Below, in pieces: positions 46,101-54,540 of a stretch of DNA of 64,000 nucleotides (within the stretch, counting starts at the first letter, position 1; each line of letters opens with the position of its first letter). This stretch comes from CAXXHQ01 sp963665265. GTDB lineage: Bacteria > Planctomycetota > Planctomycetia > Pirellulales > Thermoguttaceae. Below the pieces are notes generated by a model. It saw nothing but the letters and a program-made list of their open reading frames with translations, searched no databases and was not told where the DNA came from. The stretch is from positions 2,356,001 to 2,420,000 of the forward strand of contig OY762224.2 of the NCBI GenBank assembly GCA_963665265.2, read 5' to 3'. The position numbers and the translations under genes were made by a program.

Positions 46101-49100
46101 TCTCCACGTCGATGGTTATCGACGCCACGAACGGGGCCGGGACGGGAACGCCGTTGATCGAATTGTACGGATTGGCCAACACGGTCGGACTCAATATTAC
46201 TGGTGATTCAAGCACGATTCGCGGGTTGGCCATTTGCAATTTCGGTTACGAAGGCGTTCTGATTTCCGGCAATTCCAACACGGTAGTCGGGTGTTATATT
46301 GGAACTGATTTGACCGGAACTACCGCTGTCGCCAATGGATACTCGGCATGGTGCAACGCAGTTTTGATTTCCGGGAATTACAACACGATCGGCGGATCGA
46401 CGGCGGCTGACCGGAATGTCATCGCCGGAAATGGCCATGGCGGCGTTTGGATGGACGGAAGCCATAATACCGTCTCGGGGAACTACGTCGGTCTCAATAA
46501 AACCGGCGAAACCGTTCTCCGTAACGCCGGTATGGGCATCGGAACCAACACGACGGCAACCTATAATACGATCTCCGGAAACGTCGTTGCAGGAAACGGT
46601 TATTACACTGATGGTTGGGGAATTTACGCCGGAGTCGAGGTGCATGGCGCTTATACGACGGTATCCAATAACATTATTGGTTTGACCGCTTCTGGCGTCG
46701 TCGTGAGTTGGACCGGCGGTTCGACGACCTATTACGGAAACGCTTACGACGGGATCAGCCTATATTCAAGCAACGTCACGATTTCCGGAAACACGATTTC
46801 CGGAAATTCCCGCTACGGCGTTTTCTTCGGCGACTCGTCGTCAACCTACAACACGATCAGCGGAAATTATATTGGGACAACGGCGGCAAGCGCCTCCGGC
46901 GTGGGTAATAAATCCGACGGCGTTTATCTTGTCGGCGGCTATCACACGGTTTCCAATAACGTGATTTCCGGAAACACGGGTTACGGAATCGAAATGGTTT
47001 CGGTGACGTATTCGACCGTTCAAGGAAATCTCATCGGTACGAACGTCGCCGGAACTGCGGCGATCGCCAACGGGCAGCACGGTATTTATCTCGCGACCAG
47101 CTCCTACAATACGATCGGCGGTACGACCGCTGCGGCGAGAAACGTCCTTTCTGGCAACACATACAACGGTCTATACGTTTACGGCTCAGCGAACAACACG
47201 ATTCAAGGAAACTACATTGGAACGGACGTTACGGGAACTTTGGCCGTAGCCAACGGTTGGAACGGCGTCGCCGTGCGCGGCTATGCAAACGACGCGATCA
47301 ACAATCTGATCGGCGGTACGGCGGCCGGCGCCGGAAACGTCATCGCCTTCAATACTTATTCTGGCGTGGCCATCGATATTGCGGGTAATACTGGCAACGC
47401 CATTCTCGGCAACTCGATTTACTCGAACGGAAATCTTGGCATCGATCTGACGAACGGCGTGATTAATTCCGGAGACGGAATTACGGCGAACGACGCAGGC
47501 GACTCGGACGTCGGCGGAAATAATTATCAAAATTACCCGTCCTTAACGTCGGTTACTTCGACTGGCACGACGGTTCGCGTGATCGGTTCGCTAAGTACGG
47601 CCGCTTCGACGACCTATCGCGTCGAGTTTTTCGCCAGCGCTAGCGCCGACGCCTCCGGTTACGGCGAAGGAAAACGATATCTGGGCTATGCGACCGTCAC
47701 GACCGATGCAAGCGGCGCCGCGACGATTAACGCTTCGTTGACCGCCTCGGTGGCCGAAGGCGAGGTTATTTCCGCCACCGCCACGAACCTTACGACGAAC
47801 GACACTTCGGAGTTCTCCGCGGTCGTTACCGCTCATGTTCCGCAGATCGTCATTACTTCGACCGGTCCGCTGGTGACTTCCGAGGGCGGCGGAAGCTGTA
47901 AGTTTAACGTTTCATTGAATGCGGCTCCTTCGGCCGACGTCGTCGTCAAGATACTATCAAAGGATACGGGCGAAGGAACAGTTTCAGTTTCCACGTTGAC
48001 GTTCACTTCTTCAAATTGGAACGTTGCGCAAGAAGTGACGGTAACCGGCGTCGACGACTCTCTTGGCGACGGCGACGTGGCTTTTACCGTTCAAGCGTCG
48101 ATCGTGACCGCAAGCAGCGCGACGGAATACGCGGCGGTTTCCTCGCAAAACGTCACCGTAACTAACTCCGACAACGAAGCTCCGGGCATTACCGTCACGC
48201 CGGTCGGCGGATCGACGACGACCGAAAGCGGCGGGCAAGCGACGTACGCCGTCGTATTGAATTGCGCGCCCGAGGCCGACGTTAAGGTAAATCTGGTCTC
48301 CAGCAACGTTCTTGCCGGAACGGTTTCCGTTTCGTCGTTGACGTTTACGGCTTCGAATTGGAACGTCGCTCAGTATTTCACCGTCACGGGCGTAAACGAC
48401 TATATCATCGGCGACGTTTCCTATACAGTCACATTGAGCATTGATTCGAGCAGCGCTAGCGGATATTTGAGCGCCTTGGCGCAGACCGTTTCGCTGACGA
48501 ACACGAACAACGACACGTATAACACGATTTTCGTCGATACGACGAGCGATGCGATTGACGGAACGACGACGTCGATCGCCGCTTTGTACTCGAATAAAGG
48601 AACTGATGGGAAAATATCCTTGCGAGAAGCGATTACCGCCGCCAATAACTCGGCGAACGGTTCCGGCGGCGCCGACCGCATTTACTTCAATTTGGCGGCC
48701 GGATCGACGATAAACGTCACCGCGCAATACAATATTTCCACCGCGATGATCATCGACGCCAATAGCGGATCTGGCGCGACGACGCCGTCGATCACGTTAA
48801 AAGGCGCGGCCAACATTATTGGCTTCAACGTGACTTCCAGCGGAACGAGCTCTTCGGACGCGGGAAGCGTTATTCGCGGTTTCGCCGTTAACAACTTCGG
48901 TTATGAAGCGTTTCTGATCACCGGAAATTACAATACCGTAGCGGATTGCTATATAGGAACCGATTTGACCGGCACGACGGCCGTCATGAATGGATATTCG
49001 GGATGGCGTCACACGATTCAAATTAACGGAAATTTCAATACGATCGGCGGTTCGACCGTCGCCGACCGAAACGTCATCTCCGGAAATAAGAATTGGGCGG

Positions 49101-52100
49101 TCCTTCTCACCGGTGACGACAATACGATCACCGGCAACTACATCGGCGTTAATCCTACCGGAAACGTCAAGCTAGCCAACGGCGGCGCCGGCATCGAAGT
49201 GCAATCGTCCTCCGACCGCACCCTTATTTCTAACAACGTCATCTCCGGAAATGGCGACCACTCAAACGGTTCCGATTATAATGCCGTCGTCATCGCCGGA
49301 ACCTACTCCGTTATAACGAATAATATTATCGGTCGCGGCGCCGACCGGACCACGGTCATCGGTAATATCCTCAACGGCGTTTGGGCGACCGGAGCCAACA
49401 CCACGATCACCAACAATCTCATCGCCAACAACACGGTTGCCGGCGTTTACGTGACTGGCGGTTACGCGACGATTACCGGTAATACGATCTCGAATAACTC
49501 GAATCACGGCGTAAACCTCGGCGGCTCCTACGCGACTATTTCGAATAATACGATCACCGGAAATACGAACGACGGAATCTTTGCCACCGTCGGTTACGCG
49601 ACAATATCCGGAAACGTTCTTTCCGGGAACACGATGTACGGGCTTGATTTGCGCGTCGGCGCCAACAATAACACGATTACCGGAAACTTCATCGGAACGA
49701 ACGCGACTGGGACCGCCGCCTACGCTAACGGCCAGCATGGCGTCGTCGTGTACGGATCCAGCAATAATACGATTTCCGGGAACGTCATTTCCGGAAATAC
49801 TTACTGCGGCGTCTACGTTTCGACTGTGGGAACCTCCGTTGCCGCACAAAACAATACGTTTACCGGCAATTACATCGGAACCGACGTAACGGGGACTTCT
49901 GCGATCGCCAACGGCCGCGACGGCATCGGTTTCCGATACGGCTCCGGAACGTTGGCCGGTAATATGATCGGCGGAACAAACGCGGGCAGCGCCAACGTCA
50001 TCGCCTATAACACGCATTGCGGCGTCCGAATCGATTACGTCGGCGCCAACGGGATTTCGATACTTGGCAACTCGATTTTTAGCAACGGCCTGCTCGCAAT
50101 CAATTTAACGACGACGAACTCGGTCGGCGACGCCACCGTCAACGTTAATGATACGGGTGACGCCGACACAGGAGCCAATAACGGCCAGAACTTCCCCGTG
50201 ATCACCGCCGCCACGATCAACGGATCGCAAATCTACCTGGCCGGTACGTTAAACACGAACGCCAACGGAACGTATCGCATCGAATTTTACGCCAATGCCG
50301 CGGCCGATTCGTCAGGATACGGCGAAGGGAAACGTTATTTAGGTTACCTGGAAGTAACGACCGACGCCTCGGGGAACGCCTCGTTCGCCTCGGACGTGGC
50401 CGCGACCGTTGCCGACGGTGAAATTATTTCCGCGACGGCCACGAAATATACGAAAGCCGGTAGCGTTTACACCTATTCCGACACTTCCGAATTTTCCGCT
50501 TGCTTAGCCGCCCATACGCCTGGAGTAGTCGTCTCCCAGACCTCCGGGTTGATTACGAGCGAATATTTATCTTCCGCTTCGTTTACCGTCGTGCTAAAAG
50601 CGGCTCCCACAGCCAACGTCACGATCGCCGTTTCCTCGAGCGATACGACCGAAGGAACCGTTTCCACTTCGTTATTGACGTTCACTACGTCGAATTGGAA
50701 CGTCGCTCAAACCGTTACGATCACCGGCGTCGATGATGCCTTGGAGGACGGAACCGTCTCCTATACGATCGTCACCGACGCGGCGAGTAGTTCCGACGTC
50801 CTCTATAACGGAATGGCGGTCTCCGACGTCACCGTTAAGAATATGGACAACGATTCCGCCGGTGCGACGGTTATCGCTTTGGATAATCTCACGACCGCCG
50901 AGAACGGCGGAACGGCTACGTTCCAAGTCGTCTTAAATAAGGCCCCGACCGCCGACGTTGTTTTGAACGTCGCAAGCTCAAATACGCTTATCGGAACCGT
51001 CAATAAGTCGTCGCTGACGTTTACTTCGGCCAATTGGAACGTCGCCCAGACGGTCACCGTCACCGGCGTAAATAACTCCGTTTGCGGAGATCTCAGCTAT
51101 TCAATCAGCATTACTGCGGATGCGGCTCGCAGCGCCACGGAATACGCCGATATTTACGTCCCAACTCTCGCCGTTACGAACGTCAATGACGACACGTTCA
51201 ATACGATATATGTGGATACGACAAGCGATACGCTCGACGGCGATACTTCCTCGCTGAGCGCGTTGTACTTCAATCGCGGTTCGGATGGGAAAATATCGTT
51301 GCGTGAAGCGATTACCGCCGCCAACAACACGACGAACGGCTCCGGCGGCGCCGATCGCATCTACTTCAATTTGACGTCCGGCTCGATCATCACGCTCGCC
51401 TCCCAATTGCCGAACATCTCCACGTCGATGATCATTGACGCCACGAACGGCGCTGGGACCGGAACGCCCTTGATCGAATTGTACGGGTTGGCCAATACGG
51501 TCGGACTCAGCATTACTGGTGATTCGAGCACGATTCGCGGGCTGGCTATCTGCAATTTTGGAAATGAAGGCGTTCTAATTTCCGGTAATTATAACACCGT
51601 CGCCGCCTGTTATATCGGAACTGACTTGACCGGCACTACCACCGTCGCCAACGGATACTCGGCGTGGTGCTGCGGAGTCAATTTCACCGGAAGCTATAAC
51701 ACGTTCGGCGGAACGACTGCCGCCGATCGCAATATCGTGGCCGGGAACGGCCACGGCGGCGTCTGGTTGGAAGGAAGTCATAATACTGTCGCCGGAAACT
51801 ACGTCGGCCTCGACAAAACGGGCGAAACTGTCCTCCGAAACGCCGGTATGGGTATCGGTACAGGCTCCGCTGCAACGTATAACACGATCTCCGGAAACGT
51901 CGTTACCGGTAACGGATATTACGCTTCCGGCTGGGGGATTTACTACGGCATAGAACTCGACGGCGGATACACGACCGTCTCCAATAACATCGTCGGCTTA
52001 ACTGCCTCCGGCAAAACCGTGAATTGGGTCGTCGGCTCGACGACCTACTACGGTAACGCAAACGACGGAATTGGAGCCCTGAGTAGTTACAACACAATTA

Positions 52101-54523
52101 CCGGAAACGTGGTTTCCGGAAACTCCCGCTACGGAATGAACGTTACGGGAACGTACAACGTCATTCAGGGAAACATAGTGGGACTTGGCATGGACGGCGC
52201 GACCGCCGCCGGAAATAAACAGCACGGCATCTACGTCTCCGGCGCGAATAACACGATCGGCGGAACCACGGCTCCGCAGCGAAACGTGATCTCCGGAAAC
52301 GCCTATAACGGAATTAACGTCGCTTCCGGCGGAAATTACACGACTATCGTCGGCAATTACGTCGGCCTCGCGGCGAACGGCGTCACCGCCGTCGGAAACG
52401 GATATTCCGGCGTTGCCCTGTATAGCACGAACAATACGGTCGGCGGGACGACTGCCGGCGCTCGAAACGTGGTCTCCGGAAACTTGAACGCCGGCGTTTG
52501 GGTTCAAGGGACGAACAATGCGATCCAAGGAAACTACGTCGGAACCGATTACACTGGCACGGTCGCGGTCGGAAACAGTTGGTGCGGAATTACCGTGTTC
52601 GCTTCAAACAACGCGATAGGCGGAACGGTCGCCGGAGCCGGAAACCTCGTCGCCTATAATTCTTTGGTCGGAGTGGAGATCAACAATAACAGTTCCGGTA
52701 ATTCCATCTTGGGTAACTCCATTTTTGGAAACAGCAAACTCGGCATTGACCTCGCTTATAACGGCGTTACGGCGAACGATGCGGGCGATACCGACTCCGG
52801 CCCGAACGCGTACCAGAATTTCCCGATTCTCTCCGGCGCGCGATTGATCGGCTGCAAGCTCGAAGTTTACGGCAGCTTCAACTCGACCGCCAGCACGACG
52901 TACCGCGTTGAACTGTTCGCCTCGGCCTCGGCTGATGCGACCGGTTACGGCCAAGGCCAACGTTATTTAGGCTTCCTGACCGTCACGACCGATGCGAGCG
53001 GAAACGCGACTTTTGCCGCCTCGCTGACTGCCTCGGTCGCCGACGGCGAAGTGATTTCCGCGACCGCCACGAATCTGACTACCAATAACACTTCGGAATT
53101 CTCTAAAACGGTGACCGCCTATACGCCGGGCGTCGTTATTACTGCGAGCGGCGCGTATGTGACGAGCGAATACGGAACGAGCGCTTCGTTTAACGTCGTC
53201 TTGCATGCCATACCGACTTCCGACGTTACGATAGCTATCGCCTCTTCCGATACGTCCGAAGGAACCGTTTCGAAAACGTTGCTTACTTTTACAACTTCAA
53301 ATTGGAACGTCGCGCAAAAGGTGACCGTCACCGGAGCGGGCGATTATCTCTCCGATGGCGATATTTCCTATCAGATCGTCGTTTCCCCGTCGGTTAGTTC
53401 CGACTCCGCGTATAGTTCGATCGGCGGAGCTTCATTGGCGTTCGTCAATACCGACCGCGTGAATTCCGCGCCGACGATATCGGCTCCCTCAAATCAAACC
53501 GCCGGTTCCGACGCCCTTATCTTTTCATCGGCGAACGGCAATGGAATTACCGTGGATGACGTTGACGCCGGGCCCTCTTTGATCCGCGTTCGACTTAACG
53601 TTCTGAACGGAAATATCACCCTCTCGCCGACTGCCCACGTAACCTTCATTCAGGGACACGGCGCTCACGACGTCGTCGTGGAGTTTATTGGAAGCGTTGA
53701 CGAGGTCAACGAGGCGCTCGAAGGAATGAAATTTAACGCGGCTCAAAATTCAACGAATTCCGACGTCGCCAAGTTGGCGATCTTCGTCAGCGATGAGGGG
53801 AATTCCGGAAGCGGCGGCGTCAAAACGAGCGAATCGCAGGTGAATATTAACGTGGTTACTCAAGATCGACTCCAACACACGTTAAACTTGACTACGACGC
53901 CCATCGCGCCGACGGCGACCGTCACGGCCAACTGGACCGCTCCGGCGATTCCCGTTAGCGCGAATCCGTCTTTGGGACTGCTCAACTCCCAAGAAGGAAT
54001 GCATGTCCGAAACTTGAGAAACGACTCGCTGCAAAAAGCAAACGACGCGAACGCCTTCCGAAACGTCGGTTCCGCCGGAGCCGTGACCGTTGACGTAAGC
54101 ATGGCTTCGACGACCTCGGCGCACGATCAAAACCAATTCGTCGTCGCCCAGACTAGCTTAATTCCGAGAGCTTTGGACGTAAAACCGATCGTCCAGACGA
54201 CCGCCGTCGATCAGCAAATCCTGCTTAAGCAGATCGCCTTGAGCGCCGAAACTTCGAACAGCTTATCGTGGTTGAATGGATTGAGCGTCGGCGCCACGAT
54301 CGGCGTCGGGGCCGGGTTGTCCGCCGGATATATGATGCTTGCCTTCCGATTCGGCGCGCTCCTTACCGGCAGCTTGATCACCTTCCCGATGTGGCAGTGG
54401 ATCGATCCGTTGCCGATTCTCGAAAACGCCGCCGCGGGAGCCATGAAAAAACGCAAGCCGGTTACGGCCGAAGAACGCAGCGCCGACGCCAAAGTTGAAA
54501 GCTTGGAGTCCTTGCTCACCTAA
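43139..54523 (+). CDS. Giant secreted DUF4347 / beta-helix / Calx-beta-like protein (3794 aa)
   Basis: The protein has no ordinary signal peptide but has the planctomycete LEPR-XLL-like motif YALEDRVLYDIAML at about 42-55. A Ser/Thr/Ala linker leads to a DUF4347 domain (about 153-302) with ILSHGVSG (His215) and IFSCNVA (Cys258). Four modules follow, starting near residues 327, 916, 1795 and 2688. Each has a CSLREA-like entry (DGKISLREAITAANN), a NosD-type right-handed beta-helix with repeated GNYIGT/ISGN motifs, a GYGEG-YLGY-VTTDASG domain, and one or two Calx-beta-like domains (LTFT-SNWNVAQ-VTVTGV). A cadherin-like domain lies at about 3442-3575. The end has two hydrophobic stretches (about 3715-3757, SAGYMMLAFRFGALL, WIDPLPIL) and a charged tail, likely an anchor. 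Function may be adhesion or glycan binding. Ribosome site AGGA lies 9 bases upstream. Confidence 0.9.
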   Translation: MLKEIYFRGRALVSEIEDVVQQLYRRNRRWARSPVERALDIYALEDRVLYDIAMLPAAVQIVDSGAAGTVSETVQTATVTTASTPTTATPASSNTQASTNSQQISEAADASAESAPSNSTKDAASSSSTTEVADQTVSTSEKSADSKVDEVRHVNFVLIDDSLNDIDKLIKSLGSDTEYYVFDHNTQSAADVLKAVTEWSSANNAQIDSLSILSHGVSGSFQLGDQWISESNLSTSASAWQELGKVLSADASVNIFSCNVAATTDGQALINDVAKLTGATTYASTDYTGYGGDWVLEASSTGAAASSWQNPLDTSALADWKGELDTIHTVFVTTTSDSCDATLIWGSGMTISQLNSNAGADGVVSLREAVIAANNTLNSGGADHIYFNIAGAGVQTISLTSSLTVSDAVIIDGYSQSGASVNTLDVGDNAVLKIQINGASAGAVSGLTLNSAADGSTIRGLAITGFAQAGIYVSAGSDYNVIEGNFIGLNAAGTSAVANGWGVYVGGDYNLIGGATAAARNVISGNTTAGVMLDSVSGNSIVGNYIGTNAAGTTAVANGYGVYCNNVSSTTVGGSTSASRNVISGNTTAGILFNASVSGGNLIQGNYVGVNASDSAGLANGVGVTVIESAGLTIGGTTTGQGNVIASNGGVGVSVSGGLSSSVRILGNSIYSNGGLGIDLGADGVTTNDANDVDSGANSLQNYPVITSAILNGTSLTLSGSVNSSANTTYRIEVFSSTSADSTGYGEGQTYLGYFEVTTDASGNANFSQALTVSGVSQGNFVSVTATNKSTLNTSEFSSAVGVPGLTISSSSISTTEGGGTATFSVSLKTRPTSDVTITLTPSVSGLGSLSATTLTFTASNWNTAQTVTVTGLNDTLVANVGYSIDLSIASSDVSYNGLTVTGVSATNTNVGDTYNTIYVDTTSDTLDGDTSSLAALYSNRGSDGKISLREAITAANNTTNGSGGADRIYFNLTSGSIISVASQLPDISTSMVIDATNGAGTGTPLIELYGLANTVGLNITGDSSTIRGLAICNFGYEGVLISGNSNTVVGCYIGTDLTGTTAVANGYSAWCNAVLISGNYNTIGGSTAADRNVIAGNGHGGVWMDGSHNTVSGNYVGLNKTGETVLRNAGMGIGTNTTATYNTISGNVVAGNGYYTDGWGIYAGVEVHGAYTTVSNNIIGLTASGVVVSWTGGSTTYYGNAYDGISLYSSNVTISGNTISGNSRYGVFFGDSSSTYNTISGNYIGTTAASASGVGNKSDGVYLVGGYHTVSNNVISGNTGYGIEMVSVTYSTVQGNLIGTNVAGTAAIANGQHGIYLATSSYNTIGGTTAAARNVLSGNTYNGLYVYGSANNTIQGNYIGTDVTGTLAVANGWNGVAVRGYANDAINNLIGGTAAGAGNVIAFNTYSGVAIDIAGNTGNAILGNSIYSNGNLGIDLTNGVINSGDGITANDAGDSDVGGNNYQNYPSLTSVTSTGTTVRVIGSLSTAASTTYRVEFFASASADASGYGEGKRYLGYATVTTDASGAATINASLTASVAEGEVISATATNLTTNDTSEFSAVVTAHVPQIVITSTGPLVTSEGGGSCKFNVSLNAAPSADVVVKILSKDTGEGTVSVSTLTFTSSNWNVAQEVTVTGVDDSLGDGDVAFTVQASIVTASSATEYAAVSSQNVTVTNSDNEAPGITVTPVGGSTTTESGGQATYAVVLNCAPEADVKVNLVSSNVLAGTVSVSSLTFTASNWNVAQYFTVTGVNDYIIGDVSYTVTLSIDSSSASGYLSALAQTVSLTNTNNDTYNTIFVDTTSDAIDGTTTSIAALYSNKGTDGKISLREAITAANNSANGSGGADRIYFNLAAGSTINVTAQYNISTAMIIDANSGSGATTPSITLKGAANIIGFNVTSSGTSSSDAGSVIRGFAVNNFGYEAFLITGNYNTVADCYIGTDLTGTTAVMNGYSGWRHTIQINGNFNTIGGSTVADRNVISGNKNWAVLLTGDDNTITGNYIGVNPTGNVKLANGGAGIEVQSSSDRTLISNNVISGNGDHSNGSDYNAVVIAGTYSVITNNIIGRGADRTTVIGNILNGVWATGANTTITNNLIANNTVAGVYVTGGYATITGNTISNNSNHGVNLGGSYATISNNTITGNTNDGIFATVGYATISGNVLSGNTMYGLDLRVGANNNTITGNFIGTNATGTAAYANGQHGVVVYGSSNNTISGNVISGNTYCGVYVSTVGTSVAAQNNTFTGNYIGTDVTGTSAIANGRDGIGFRYGSGTLAGNMIGGTNAGSANVIAYNTHCGVRIDYVGANGISILGNSIFSNGLLAINLTTTNSVGDATVNVNDTGDADTGANNGQNFPVITAATINGSQIYLAGTLNTNANGTYRIEFYANAAADSSGYGEGKRYLGYLEVTTDASGNASFASDVAATVADGEIISATATKYTKAGSVYTYSDTSEFSACLAAHTPGVVVSQTSGLITSEYLSSASFTVVLKAAPTANVTIAVSSSDTTEGTVSTSLLTFTTSNWNVAQTVTITGVDDALEDGTVSYTIVTDAASSSDVLYNGMAVSDVTVKNMDNDSAGATVIALDNLTTAENGGTATFQVVLNKAPTADVVLNVASSNTLIGTVNKSSLTFTSANWNVAQTVTVTGVNNSVCGDLSYSISITADAARSATEYADIYVPTLAVTNVNDDTFNTIYVDTTSDTLDGDTSSLSALYFNRGSDGKISLREAITAANNTTNGSGGADRIYFNLTSGSIITLASQLPNISTSMIIDATNGAGTGTPLIELYGLANTVGLSITGDSSTIRGLAICNFGNEGVLISGNYNTVAACYIGTDLTGTTTVANGYSAWCCGVNFTGSYNTFGGTTAADRNIVAGNGHGGVWLEGSHNTVAGNYVGLDKTGETVLRNAGMGIGTGSAATYNTISGNVVTGNGYYASGWGIYYGIELDGGYTTVSNNIVGLTASGKTVNWVVGSTTYYGNANDGIGALSSYNTITGNVVSGNSRYGMNVTGTYNVIQGNIVGLGMDGATAAGNKQHGIYVSGANNTIGGTTAPQRNVISGNAYNGINVASGGNYTTIVGNYVGLAANGVTAVGNGYSGVALYSTNNTVGGTTAGARNVVSGNLNAGVWVQGTNNAIQGNYVGTDYTGTVAVGNSWCGITVFASNNAIGGTVAGAGNLVAYNSLVGVEINNNSSGNSILGNSIFGNSKLGIDLAYNGVTANDAGDTDSGPNAYQNFPILSGARLIGCKLEVYGSFNSTASTTYRVELFASASADATGYGQGQRYLGFLTVTTDASGNATFAASLTASVADGEVISATATNLTTNNTSEFSKTVTAYTPGVVITASGAYVTSEYGTSASFNVVLHAIPTSDVTIAIASSDTSEGTVSKTLLTFTTSNWNVAQKVTVTGAGDYLSDGDISYQIVVSPSVSSDSAYSSIGGASLAFVNTDRVNSAPTISAPSNQTAGSDALIFSSANGNGITVDDVDAGPSLIRVRLNVLNGNITLSPTAHVTFIQGHGAHDVVVEFIGSVDEVNEALEGMKFNAAQNSTNSDVAKLAIFVSDEGNSGSGGVKTSESQVNINVVTQDRLQHTLNLTTTPIAPTATVTANWTAPAIPVSANPSLGLLNSQEGMHVRNLRNDSLQKANDANAFRNVGSAGAVTVDVSMASTTSAHDQNQFVVAQTSLIPRALDVKPIVQTTAVDQQILLKQIALSAETSNSLSWLNGLSVGATIGVGAGLSAGYMMLAFRFGALLTGSLITFPMWQWIDPLPILENAAAGAMKKRKPVTAEERSADAKVESLESLLT
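45884..46755 (+). repeat. Internal duplication, copy 1 (module 2 start)
   Basis: This segment encodes the CSLREA-like entry and the first beta-helix turns of module 2. It is closely similar, at DNA and protein level, to 51200-52070: both encode TNGAGTGTPLIELYGLANTV and GHGGVW-GSHNTV-GNYVGL. Differences are scattered substitutions, with almost no gaps. Confidence 0.8.
48521..49200 (+). repeat. Diverged module-entry repeat (module 3 start)
   Basis: This segment has the same order as the copies at 45884 and 51200 (NTIFVDTTSD, TDGKISLREAITAANN, CYIGTDLTGTTAV) but is clearly more diverged and continues differently. It shows that module 3 is older than the module 2/4 duplication or was not homogenised with it. 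Confidence 0.7.
51200..52070 (+). repeat. Internal duplication, copy 2 (module 4 start)
   Basis: Partner of 45884-46755. The protein strings NTIYVDTTSDTLDGDTSSL, RNAGMGIGT and STTYYGNA-DGI occur in both copies at the same relative positions. This suggests a duplication or gene conversion more recent than the split from module 3. Confidence 0.8.
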
Positions 54524-54540
54524 CGCGAATTCATATCGGA

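Noticed and set aside
48011..48727. Many antisense frames under the giant gene, such as a 238-codon one here
   Set aside because: They mirror the repeated codon pattern of the Thr/Gly/Asn-rich protein and recur with each module.
44100..53450. Short regular repeats considered as a CRISPR array
   Set aside because: The repeats are in-frame codons for beta-helix turns with variable spacing, inside one open frame, and no cas gene is present.
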